Part shown: piece after piece, positions 25,294-33,518 of the stretch
Numbering within the stretch: the first letter of the stretch is position 1
How the letters are laid out: every line of letters starts with the position of its first letter
NCBI RefSeq assembly: GCF_003261635.1
Contig: NZ_QFXK01000033.1
Location: forward strand, 350,902 to 414,901
From: Kribbella monticola
GTDB taxonomy: Bacteria > Actinomycetota > Actinomycetes > Propionibacteriales > Kribbellaceae
Direction: 5' to 3'
Length of the DNA stretch: 64,000 nt
Position numbers and translations under genes: made by a program
The notes under the pieces: model-generated
What the model was told of the DNA's origin: nothing
Seen by the model: the letters and a program-made list of their open reading frames with translations, nothing else
Databases searched by the model: none

Positions 25294-26406
25294 ATGAACG
25301 GACCGATCAGCTTGCCCAAGACAACCATCACCCGCGCCGAGGCTTTCCTGGTGGACCTCGAGGTGGAGACTGTCCGGACCGATGCGGTCCAGGCGTTCCT
25401 CAAGCAGGAAACGGTTTTCGTCGAACTGGAGACCACCGAGGGCCTGACCGGACTCGGCTACTCGTACACGATCGGGACCGGCGGCAGTGCAGTACTGGCG
25501 ATGTTGCGCGATCACCTGCTGCCGCGCCTGGTGGGTGCGGACGCCCGCAACATCGAGGGGATCTGGTTCGACCTGTTCGCATCCACTCGGGCGACCACGG
25601 TCGGCGCCATCACCTCGCTGGCGCTGGCCGCGGTCGACACGGCCTTGTGGGACCTGCGGTGCCTGCGAGCCGATGAACCCCTGTGGCGGCTGGCCGGTGG
25701 CTATCGCCGGAACGTGCCCCTCTACGACACCGAGGGCGGTTGGTTGCATCTGACAACGGATCAGCTGGTGGCCGGAGCGCTCGCGTCGCAGAAGGCCGGC
25801 TGGCCGGGCGTGAAGCTGAAGGTCGGCAAGCCGCGCGTACACGAGGACGTCGAGCGACTGACCGCCGTACGGGATGCCGTCGGGTCTTCGCTGGACATCA
25901 TGGTCGACGCCAATCAGTCGATGACGTACGCCGAGGCCAAGCGCCGGGCGCGTGCTTTCGAACCGATCGATCTGACCTGGTTCGAGGAGCCGCTGCCGGC
26001 CGACGATCTGACCGGGCATGTCCGGCTGGCCGAGTCGACGTCGATCCCGATCGCGGTCGGCGAGTCGCTGTACTCGATCTCGCAGTTCCGCGAGTACGTC
26101 GCGTCGGGTGCCGCCGGGATCGTCCAGGTCGACGTGGCCCGGGTCGGCGGGATCACCCCGTGGCTGAAAGTCGCTCACCTGGCCGAGACCTTCAACCTCC
26201 AGGTCTGCCCGCACTTCCTGATGGAACTCCACGTCAGCCTGACCGCCGCAGTACCGAACGGCCGGTACGTCGAGCACATCCCGCAGTTGCGCGCGATCAC
26301 CCGGACCGAGATGGAGATCGCCGACGGGCATGCGGTCGCGCCGGACGAGCCGGGCCTCGGCATCGACTGGGACCGCGATGCCATCGACGACCGGCGGGTC
26401 TCATGA
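25294..26406 (+). CDS. Mandelate racemase/enolase-superfamily sugar-acid dehydratase
   Basis: A 370-residue enolase-superfamily enzyme. The capping domain is followed by a barrel with K-x-K (Lys174, Lys176), metal ligands Asp205 (VDANQS), Glu231 (WFEEPL) and Glu257 (AVGESL), and a candidate His307 (CPHFLMELH). It would abstract the alpha-proton of a sugar acid such as L-fuconate or L-rhamnonate and lose water, giving the 2-keto-3-deoxy acid. It is shorter than typical fuconate dehydratase (about 440 residues), so the exact acid is uncertain. Its stop overlaps the permease start. Confidence 0.88.
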   Translation: MNGPISLPKTTITRAEAFLVDLEVETVRTDAVQAFLKQETVFVELETTEGLTGLGYSYTIGTGGSAVLAMLRDHLLPRLVGADARNIEGIWFDLFASTRATTVGAITSLALAAVDTALWDLRCLRADEPLWRLAGGYRRNVPLYDTEGGWLHLTTDQLVAGALASQKAGWPGVKLKVGKPRVHEDVERLTAVRDAVGSSLDIMVDANQSMTYAEAKRRARAFEPIDLTWFEEPLPADDLTGHVRLAESTSIPIAVGESLYSISQFREYVASGAAGIVQVDVARVGGITPWLKVAHLAETFNLQVCPHFLMELHVSLTAAVPNGRYVEHIPQLRAITRTEMEIADGHAVAPDEPGLGIDWDRDAIDDRRVS

Positions 26407-27488
26407 GCGCGCCCGTCTCCGAGACCGCCACCGCGGCGCTGCAGGAGCCGGACGCCCCGATCGAGGCACCGCAGGGCGGCCGGACGCCCTGGTGGGCAAA
26501 CCAGCGGATCGGCCTGCTGATCCTGGTCGTCGCTCTGTCCGCCCTCTTCGGCGTACTGCGACCAGCCTTCTTCAACCAACAGCTGGTCGTCTTCCCGCTG
26601 TTGCGTGACATCGCGATGTTCACCGTCGTCGGGCTGGCTCAGCTGTGTGTGCTGTCGATCGGCCACATGAATCTCGCGGTCGGCCGGATGGCCGCCTTCT
26701 CGATGATGATCACCGGCATCTCGTACGACCTGTGGCACTTCAGCCTGTACGCCGGGTTGCTGGTCGGCCTCGTCGCCGGGGCGGCGATCGGTGCGCTCGC
26801 GGGCTGGGTGATCGCGCGGACCGGCGTGAACTCGTTCGTCGTCACGCTCGCCCTGGACTTCCTGCTGCTCGGCCTGATCCCGCTGGTCTACACGGCCTTG
26901 ACCGACAACGCGGCCTTTGTGACGAAGCCTCCTGGCATGCGGGAACTGCGCAACTACTCGCTGGGTGATGTCTGCATCGGCAACCTCTGTGGCTCGCCGG
27001 CCGTGCCGCAACTGACCCTGTTCGCGGTGATCGCGATGGCCGTGGTCGGCTGGATCTACAGCCGGACCAAGCTCGGCCGCGAACTGTTGATGACGGGGAC
27101 ATCGGTGAAGGCCGCCGAGCTGTCCGGTATTCCTACCGCCCGCCGCGTGATCACAGCGCACGCGATGTCCGGCTGCCTGGCCGCGCTGGCCGGTTTCATG
27201 CTGGCCGTCAGCACCGGCTCGATCAAGGCGACCATCGGCGAGGAGTTCATGCTGCCCTCGTTCCTCGGGCCGATCCTGGGCGGCACCTTGCTGGCCGGCG
27301 GATTCATCTCGGTCTGGGGCACCCTGCTCGGGGCCGCGCTCAGCTCGGTGATTCGCAAGGGCCTCGATCTGCTCGGCGTCGGGCTGGAGAGCCTGAACAT
27401 CTACCTGGGCCTGATCCTCCTCGTCGCGTTGTCCACCGATCGGATCCGAACAGTGCTGTCCGACCGGCAGGGGGTGCGAAAACGATGA
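26403..27488 (+). CDS. Sugar ABC transporter permease 1 (RbsC type)
   Basis: A 361-residue membrane protein with about nine to ten helices after a 35-residue cytoplasmic lead. The permease signature is present (AELSGIPTARRVITAHAMSG, then LPSFLGPILGGTLLAGG near the end), matching BPD_transp_2/RbsC proteins. An ATGA overlap couples it to the dehydratase, and it overlaps permease 2 by 4 bp. The two permeases presumably form a heterodimeric channel. Confidence 0.92.
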   Translation: MSAPVSETATAALQEPDAPIEAPQGGRTPWWANQRIGLLILVVALSALFGVLRPAFFNQQLVVFPLLRDIAMFTVVGLAQLCVLSIGHMNLAVGRMAAFSMMITGISYDLWHFSLYAGLLVGLVAGAAIGALAGWVIARTGVNSFVVTLALDFLLLGLIPLVYTALTDNAAFVTKPPGMRELRNYSLGDVCIGNLCGSPAVPQLTLFAVIAMAVVGWIYSRTKLGRELLMTGTSVKAAELSGIPTARRVITAHAMSGCLAALAGFMLAVSTGSIKATIGEEFMLPSFLGPILGGTLLAGGFISVWGTLLGAALSSVIRKGLDLLGVGLESLNIYLGLILLVALSTDRIRTVLSDRQGVRKR

Positions 27489-28492
27489 AGAGGTTCGCTG
27501 TGCGGTTCGCCCGCACGACCGAGATGACTCTGCTGGCGATCTGCGTGGTGTTCTTCGTCGGGCTGGTGATCGCCTCCGGCGGTGACCTGCTCGCTGCGAA
27601 TTCGCTGCGAGTGCTGTTGCAGTTCCTGGCCGTGCCGGTCCTGATCGGGTTGGCTCAGATGGTGGTTCTGGCGGTGGGACAACTCAACCTGGCCGTCGGC
27701 GCGATCGGTGGAGTCGCCGCGGTCTCGATGGGCGTGCTGATGGCCGAGCACGGAGTACCTGTTGTCGTGGCACTGTTGATCGGCTTCCTGCTGGCCACGG
27801 TCACCGGGCTGGTGAACGGGCTGCTCGTCGTACTGACCCGGATCAACGGCTTCATCGTCACGCTCGCGACGATGACAGTCCTGCTTGGCGTTCAGTACCG
27901 CGTGGTCGGCACCCGCACGGTCGACGACTATCCGCAGAGTGTGAAGAGCTTCGGCTCGCACGCCGTGTTCGGGGTGCTGCCGCTGATCTTCCTGGTCGCT
28001 CTGGTGGTCGCGGCTCTGCTCGCGGTGATGCTCCGGCGTACGGTGCCGGGTCGGCAGTTGCTCGCATCGGGCGGGAATCCCATCGCTGCAAGGCTTTCCG
28101 GGATCTCGAACGACCGGTCCGTGATCATCGCGCACACCCTGTCCGGCGCGATCCTCGGTGTGGCGGCGATCCTGACGGTCGCGTCCTCGCCGGGAGTCAA
28201 CAAGAGCATCGGTGGCGACTGGTTGCTGCCGAGCTTCGCTGCGCCGATCATCGGTGGGGCGTTGCTCACTGGTGGATCTGCCGTCGTGCTCGGCACCGTC
28301 CTGGCCGCTTTCATCGTGCGCTTCGTCGACACGGCCCGCGCCGAGTTCTCGCTCGAGCCGAGCTGGGTGAACTTCGTGGTCGGCGCTGTGGTGCTCGGAT
28401 CGGTGGTGCTCGGGCAACTGCGGAGCCGCCGGCAGGAACGCCGTACGGTCGTGAAAGCGCCCGACGCGGCGGTTGCCGGAGGTGTGTTATGA
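27485..28492 (+). CDS. Sugar ABC transporter permease 2 (RbsC type)
   Basis: A 335-residue membrane protein with about nine helices. It carries the same family signature (ARLSGISNDRSVIIAHTLSG and LPSFAAPIIGGALLTGG) as the upstream permease. ATGA overlaps on both sides show tight coupling with permease 1 and the ATPase gene. Confidence 0.92.
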   Translation: MKRFAVRFARTTEMTLLAICVVFFVGLVIASGGDLLAANSLRVLLQFLAVPVLIGLAQMVVLAVGQLNLAVGAIGGVAAVSMGVLMAEHGVPVVVALLIGFLLATVTGLVNGLLVVLTRINGFIVTLATMTVLLGVQYRVVGTRTVDDYPQSVKSFGSHAVFGVLPLIFLVALVVAALLAVMLRRTVPGRQLLASGGNPIAARLSGISNDRSVIIAHTLSGAILGVAAILTVASSPGVNKSIGGDWLLPSFAAPIIGGALLTGGSAVVLGTVLAAFIVRFVDTARAEFSLEPSWVNFVVGAVVLGSVVLGQLRSRRQERRTVVKAPDAAVAGGVL

Positions 28493-30003
28493 CGCTGTTC
28501 CTGGCGGACAAGGTCGACAAGCTGTTCCCCGGCGTACGCGCGCTCGATGGGGTGACGCTGAAGCTCGAAGCCGGGTCGGTGCACGCCCTGCTCGGTGAGA
28601 ACGGCGCTGGGAAGTCCACGCTGATCAAGGTGATCACCGGGTTGTACAAGCCGGATGGTGGGCGCCTGGTCCTCGACGGTTCGGAGGTGCAGTTCGGGTC
28701 GCCGCACGAGTCGGCTTCGGCCGGGATCGGCGTGGTGCACCAGGAGCGGAACCTGATCCCCGGGTTCACGGTCGGCGAGAACATCCTGTTGCAGAAGCTG
28801 CCGACCTCGCGCGGCCTGGTCGATCGGAGCGCCATTCGTACCGAGGCGGCGCGCTGGCTGGCCGAACTGGATCTCGATCTCGACCCGGATCAGCCGGTGA
28901 CCGAACTGTCGGTCGCGCAGGCACAACTGGTCGAGATCGCGAAGGCGCTCTCGGTGGAGAGCCGGGTGCTGTTGCTGGACGAGCCGACCGCCTCGATCAC
29001 GCCGAACGAGGCCGAGCGGCTGTTCCGGGTGGTGGCGAAGCTGAAGAACGACGGCCGCGCGGTGCTCTTCGTCAGCCACAAGCTCGAAGAGGTCTTCCAG
29101 ATCTGCGACACCGTGACGGTACTGCGCGACGGCGCCTCGGTGCTCGAGTCCGGTCCACTGGGGGACCTGACTCGCGACCAGGTCGTCGACCTGATGGTCG
29201 GGCGCGTGCACGAGGCGCTCGCGCTGCCGCCGCGTACGGTTCCCGCGGCCGACCCGTTGCTGGAGTTGTCCGGTGTCGGTACTGCGACCGGCCACGCGGA
29301 CGTGGATCTCAGCGTCCGGCCGGGAGAGATCGTCGGGCTCTACGGGCTCGTCGGTGCTGGTCGGAGCGAGCTCGCCAAGGCGTTGCTCGGACTGGACCGG
29401 ATCACGGCCGGTGAGGTTCGGGTGCGCGGGCAGGCGGTGCGGATCCGGAATGTGCGCGACGCCCTGCGCAACCACAAGATCGGCTACGTCACGGAGAACC
29501 GCAAGGAAGAGGGCGTCTTCCTGGAACAGTCGGTCAGCCGCAACATCGCGGTGACCGTCTGGGACCGGCTACGGAAGGCTCTCGGCTATGTGCCGGCGAA
29601 GGCCGAAGCGGCGATGGTCGCGGAGTACGTCGAACAGCTCGGCATCCGGATCGCCTCGCCTGCCCAGCTGGCCGGCACGTTGTCCGGCGGGAACCAGCAG
29701 AAGGTGTCGCTGGCGAAGTGGCTGGCGGCGAAGACGGAGATCCTGATCATCGACGAGCCGACCGTCGGCATCGACGTACGGACCAAGGACGCCTTCCATA
29801 CGCTGATCTGGGATCTGGCGGCGAACGGCCTGGCGATCCTGCTGATCACGTCGGATCTGCCGGAGATGATCACCCTGGCCGACCGGGTCGTGGTGATGCG
29901 GGATCATCGCGTCCAGGGTGAAGTGCTGAACGACCACGACTACGACACGATGAGCCAACGGGTGATCCGGCTCATCCACGCAGAAGGGACCACCGCGGCA
30001 TGA
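28489..30003 (+). CDS. Sugar ABC transporter ATP-binding protein (double-domain, RbsA/MglA type)
   Basis: A 504-residue protein with two ABC domains. The first has Walker A GENGAGKST (about residues 38-46), signature LSVAQAQLVEIAKAL and Walker B LLLDEPTAS. The second has a degenerate Walker A GLVGAGRSELAKALLG, signature LSGGNQQKVSLAKWL and LIIDEPTVGIDV. This layout is typical of ribose/galactose importers. It powers uptake with the two permeases. It overlaps neighbours by 4 bp on both sides. Confidence 0.94.
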   Translation: MTLFLADKVDKLFPGVRALDGVTLKLEAGSVHALLGENGAGKSTLIKVITGLYKPDGGRLVLDGSEVQFGSPHESASAGIGVVHQERNLIPGFTVGENILLQKLPTSRGLVDRSAIRTEAARWLAELDLDLDPDQPVTELSVAQAQLVEIAKALSVESRVLLLDEPTASITPNEAERLFRVVAKLKNDGRAVLFVSHKLEEVFQICDTVTVLRDGASVLESGPLGDLTRDQVVDLMVGRVHEALALPPRTVPAADPLLELSGVGTATGHADVDLSVRPGEIVGLYGLVGAGRSELAKALLGLDRITAGEVRVRGQAVRIRNVRDALRNHKIGYVTENRKEEGVFLEQSVSRNIAVTVWDRLRKALGYVPAKAEAAMVAEYVEQLGIRIASPAQLAGTLSGGNQQKVSLAKWLAAKTEILIIDEPTVGIDVRTKDAFHTLIWDLAANGLAILLITSDLPEMITLADRVVVMRDHRVQGEVLNDHDYDTMSQRVIRLIHAEGTTAA

Positions 30004-30848
30004 GCGTGACCGGGCGGGTTGACGCGCATCACCACCTGTGGGATCTCACGGTTCGTGAGCAGGCCTGGATGGTGGGGCCGGAGCTGGAGCCGATCCGGCG
30101 GAACTTCACGGTCGACGAGCTGGCGCCGTTGACGGCTGCGGCGGGAGTGTCGGCCACTGTGGTGGTGCAGACGGTCAGCGTGCCGGCGGAGACGCCGGAG
30201 TTGCTTTCGATTGCTGATGGCAACGATCTGATCGCGGGCGTGGTCGGCTGGGTCGATCTCACCGCGGCTGGGGTCGCGGACGCACTGGCCGGGTTGCAGG
30301 AACGCGCGAACGGCTCCTGGCTGAAGGGGATCCGGCACCAGGTCCACGACGAGGCAGATCCACGGTGGCTCTGCCGGGACGACGTACGCGCCGGCTTGAA
30401 GGCGGTTGCCGAGGCCGGCCTGGTTTACGACCTGCTGACCAAGACGCCCCACCTCCCGGCTGCGGTCGAGACAGCGGCCGCCTTGCCCGAGCTGACGTTC
30501 GTCCTCGACCACATCTCGAAGCCGGTCATCGGTGCCGATCCTGAGCCCTGGGCAACAGAACTGCGATCGCTCGCCGCCCTCCCGAATGTCTTCTGCAAAC
30601 TCTCCGGCATGGTCACCGAAGCTTCCTGGACCGACTGGAAGGTCTCAGACCTCAAGCCGTACGCCGACATCGTGTTCGACGCGTTCGGCCCCGACCGAGT
30701 CATGTTCGGCTCCGACTGGCCGGTCTGCCTCCTGGCAGCGTCCTACTCCGAGGTGGTCGAGACCGCCGAATCCCTCACCGCCGACCTGACCCCCGCAGAG
30801 CAGACCGCCATCTTCACCAACACAGCCCGCCGTACCTACAAGCTCTAG
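30000..30848 (+). CDS. Amidohydrolase, L-fuconolactonase-like
   Basis: A 282-residue metal-dependent hydrolase of the amidohydrolase-2 family: VDAHHHLWD (His10, His12) at the start, GIRHQVHDEADPRWL (characteristic of fuconolactonases), LDHISKP, and MFGSDWPVCLLAASY near the end. It would open a sugar lactone to the acid used by the dehydratase at 25294. It is the last gene of the rightward operon, with an ATGA overlap with the ATPase gene. Confidence 0.88.
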   Translation: MSVTGRVDAHHHLWDLTVREQAWMVGPELEPIRRNFTVDELAPLTAAAGVSATVVVQTVSVPAETPELLSIADGNDLIAGVVGWVDLTAAGVADALAGLQERANGSWLKGIRHQVHDEADPRWLCRDDVRAGLKAVAEAGLVYDLLTKTPHLPAAVETAAALPELTFVLDHISKPVIGADPEPWATELRSLAALPNVFCKLSGMVTEASWTDWKVSDLKPYADIVFDAFGPDRVMFGSDWPVCLLAASYSEVVETAESLTADLTPAEQTAIFTNTARRTYKL

Positions 30849-30927
30849 CCACAAGCCCCCCGTACCGCGACCTCCCCCAAGTCGCGGCCCCCCGACCTGT
30901 GACCGAGCTGTAGATCCCCCGGCTCAG

Positions 30928-31566
30928 CTACGGCAGGCGGACGTAGTCGCGGGTGGCTGTGTTGACGATCCCCTCGAGGCCGGCACGGTCCTGCGCGCGG
31001 CCGCCGGCGCTCATCTCGATGTCGGCGGTGCCGGCGCCGAACGCGTCGGTGAAGCGCTCGACCACCAGGCGGGTGCTGCTGCCGTCGGTGTAGGAGTAGA
31101 CCAGCGTCGTGTAGTGGAACACGACGCCCTCGAAGGACGGGTTCGTGGCCTTCATGCTGCCGTTCGTCTGGGAGATCAGCTTGTAGCCCTTGACCCCCCG
31201 CAGCGCCGCCTTCTTGCTCGCGACGGCGGCCGGCAACGAACGTTCGCCCGAGACCACACCGTTGACGCGCAGGTTCCACAGCTTGTTCGTGCTGGTGAAC
31301 TTCGCCTCGAACGTCGACAGCTTCACCATGTTCCAGCCCTTCGGCGCCAAGATGACGACGCCGAGCTCGGTCTTCGGATCACCCCAGGACTGGTGGACGT
31401 ACTTCACCTGCGCCGGCGTGAGTGCCGGAACAGCAGCCTGGGCCTGAGCGACAGTCTTGGTAGCGGTGTTTCCGGTGCTGGCGACGGCTGCGGTGGCGAG
31501 GCCGCCACCGGCCAGTACTGCGACAGCGGCGGCGAGGCCGGCGGTGCGGCCGAGGTCGAGCTTCAT
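30928..31566 (-). CDS. Secreted protein of unknown function
   Basis: A 212-residue exported protein. The ATG at 31566 is preceded by GGGGAA. The N-terminus KLDLGRTAGLAAAVAVLAGGGLATAAVAS is a clear signal peptide (cleavage about residue 30). The mature part is a single domain without recognised catalytic motif; segments such as GVVILAPKGWNMVKLSTFEAKF and GVVFHYTTLVYSYTDGSSTRLVVERF suggest a beta-rich fold. Possibly a surface or lipid-binding protein; not assigned. Confidence 0.72.
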   Translation of the reverse strand: MKLDLGRTAGLAAAVAVLAGGGLATAAVASTGNTATKTVAQAQAAVPALTPAQVKYVHQSWGDPKTELGVVILAPKGWNMVKLSTFEAKFTSTNKLWNLRVNGVVSGERSLPAAVASKKAALRGVKGYKLISQTNGSMKATNPSFEGVVFHYTTLVYSYTDGSSTRLVVERFTDAFGAGTADIEMSAGGRAQDRAGLEGIVNTATRDYVRLP

Positions 31567-31731
31567 GGTGTTCCCCCTGCGGAATCTTCGGCAACCCTCT
31601 TGGTTGCGAAAGCTTGGATGCCTTGCCCGCAACGAAAGTTCGACAAATTCCGGCAGCAACTTTCCGGTCGCGCCCGGCGTCAGATGCTCTTCCGAACCCG
31701 GCAAGGTCGTTGCCCGAAGCAACGCAAGCCG

Positions 31732-32787
31732 TCAGGCTCGGGTGAACTCCACGCGCACCCCGAGGAGACGGACCGGGCGGCGGAACTCGAACTTCGCCAG
31801 TACGTCGAGCGCTGCCGCGGCGACCACCTCGGGGTCCTGGGTGCTCTCCTTGAGCTTGCGGCTCTTGATCGGCGTGTAGAACGAGATGAAGCGGACCTTC
31901 ACGTGCACCCGCTGGACCGACCGCCCCTCGGCGACCACCTCGCGGGTCAACGCCAGCGTCATCTCGCGCACCTTGTCCGCGATCTCGACCGGATCCGAGA
32001 GATCCGACGGATAGGTCACCTCATGACTGCGCGACACCGGCTCACGCGGTACGTCGGTCACCTCGGTGTCGCCCAGACCCCGCCCGAGCGCGAGATACCA
32101 CGAACCCATCTTCGGCCCGAACCGCTTCCGCAGTACGTCGGCATCGGCGGCCGCCAACTCGGCCACCGTATGCAACCCGAGCTCGGCGAGATTCGCCGAC
32201 ATCCGGCTCCCGATTCCCCACAGCTCACGCACCGGGCGGTGGTTCATCACGTCGGCCCAGTTCTCCGCGGTCAACCGGAAGAGCGCGACGTCGTCGAGCG
32301 CCGGCGGCCCGTCCGGTTTCGCGAACCCGGTCGCCAGCTTCGCGCGAACCTTGTTGTCACCGATCCCGATCGAGCAGGTCAGCCCGGTCCTCGCCAGCAC
32401 CGCCGCACGCAACTTCGAGGCGAGCTGCTCGGGATCGTCGACGGACGCACCGACGAAACACTCGTCCCAGCCCCACACCTCGACCACCACCGGGAACTCC
32501 CGCAGCGTGTCCATCACCTCGGCCGACGCCGCGTCGTACGCCGCGGGATCTGTCGGCAGGAACACCGCCTGCGGGCACTTCCGCGCAGCCGCCTTCAACG
32601 GCATCCCCGAATGCACGCCGAACGCACGAGCCTCGTACGACGCCGTCGCGACCACCTGCCGCGCCTGACTCGGATCGCCCGAGCCGCCGACCACCACCGG
32701 CAGCCCGCGGAGCTCCGGCCGGCGGCGTACTTCGACCGCGGCGATGAACTGGTCCATGTCCACGTGCAGGACCCACCAGCGGCTCAT
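31732..32787 (-). CDS. dinB: DNA polymerase IV (Y-family, DinB/ImuB-type lineage)
   Basis: A 351-residue translesion polymerase. The first catalytic Asp10 is in LHVDMDQF and the second pair, Asp108-Glu109, in WGWDECFVG. The thumb region (VRELWGIGSRMSANLAELGLHTVAELAAAD) and little-finger domain (RSHEVTYPSDLSDPVE) follow. The catalytic residues are intact but the flanks differ from E. coli (DMDQF for DMDAF, WDE for IDE). No beta-clamp motif is obvious at the C-terminus. No LexA-type box was recognised. Confidence 0.92.
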   Translation of the reverse strand: MSRWWVLHVDMDQFIAAVEVRRRPELRGLPVVVGGSGDPSQARQVVATASYEARAFGVHSGMPLKAAARKCPQAVFLPTDPAAYDAASAEVMDTLREFPVVVEVWGWDECFVGASVDDPEQLASKLRAAVLARTGLTCSIGIGDNKVRAKLATGFAKPDGPPALDDVALFRLTAENWADVMNHRPVRELWGIGSRMSANLAELGLHTVAELAAADADVLRKRFGPKMGSWYLALGRGLGDTEVTDVPREPVSRSHEVTYPSDLSDPVEIADKVREMTLALTREVVAEGRSVQRVHVKVRFISFYTPIKSRKLKESTQDPEVVAAAALDVLAKFEFRRPVRLLGVRVEFTRA

Positions 32788-32827
32788 ACCTCAGAGGTAC
32801 CACAGCCGCCCGACAGGTCTCGGGACG

Positions 32828-33289
32828 TCAGAGCACCTTGCGCATCTGCTGCGAGACCACGACGTACCCGAGTGAGTCGTACAGGGAGATCGCCGTGGCG
32901 TTGTCGCCGAAGACGTTGAGGTCCAGCCGGTCGAACCCGCGGCTGCGGCACTCCTCCTCGCCGGCCAGCATGATCGCGCGACCGTACCCGTGCCCGCGCT
33001 GGTCCTCGCGCACCTCGATGTCGTAGATGAACGGGACCGGCTTGCGGGCGTGGATCCACAGGTCGCCGACCACGGTGCCGTCATCGGCGTAGGCCGACCA
33101 GAGCAGATGACCCTCGGTCGCCAGTCCGTCGGGCAGCAACTGCCGCAGTTCCTTGTGCGACTGTTCGAGCGCCTGCTCGGGGGTCAGCGCCCGCGCGGGC
33201 CCGATCGCGGCCGCGTAGCCGACGCCGATGCGCTCTTTCCAGCTCTCGAACTCTGCCTCGGTCATCGGCCGCAAGGTGACGGTGCTCAT
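32828..33289 (-). CDS. GNAT-family N-acetyltransferase
   Basis: A 153-residue GNAT with the acetyl-CoA loop EVREDQRGHGYGRAIMLAGEEECRSRGFD (about residues 96-124) and the closing LNVFGDNATAISLYDSLGYVVVSQQM. Substrate unknown. The ATG at 33289 gives a standard MSTVTLRPMTEAEF start. It is 40 bp upstream of the polymerase IV gene on the same strand and may share its transcript. Confidence 0.9.
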   Translation of the reverse strand: MSTVTLRPMTEAEFESWKERIGVGYAAAIGPARALTPEQALEQSHKELRQLLPDGLATEGHLLWSAYADDGTVVGDLWIHARKPVPFIYDIEVREDQRGHGYGRAIMLAGEEECRSRGFDRLDLNVFGDNATAISLYDSLGYVVVSQQMRKVL

Positions 33290-33427
33290 CGGGCGACGAT
33301 AACCGCAGGGATGGTTCAGATGGAGGTTTCGTTGCAGTCGGATCGCAGATTCGGCGCGAAGGGTGGCTCAAGGGTTATCCCGCGGCGACGAGCCTTCCGG
33401 TCGCCCCCTGTGCTCACCTAGTGTCTT

Positions 33428-33476
33428 AGCGTCTCCGGTAGATGGTTGCCTTCGGCCACCTCCTGCCGGAGACGCT
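33428..33476 (+). promoter_or_regulatory. Long inverted repeat in the leader of the M6 protease gene
   Basis: AGCGTCTCCGG (33428-33438) and CCGGAGACGCT (33466-33476) are perfect 11-bp complements separated by 27 nt, ending 42 bp before the GTG start. It could be an RNA stem in the leader or a widely spaced operator. No U-run follows, so it is not a standard terminator. Confidence 0.5.
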
Positions 33477-33518
33477 GCTGCGCCGGGGGAGCTCGGCGGA
33501 ACCCGATGAGGAGGAACC

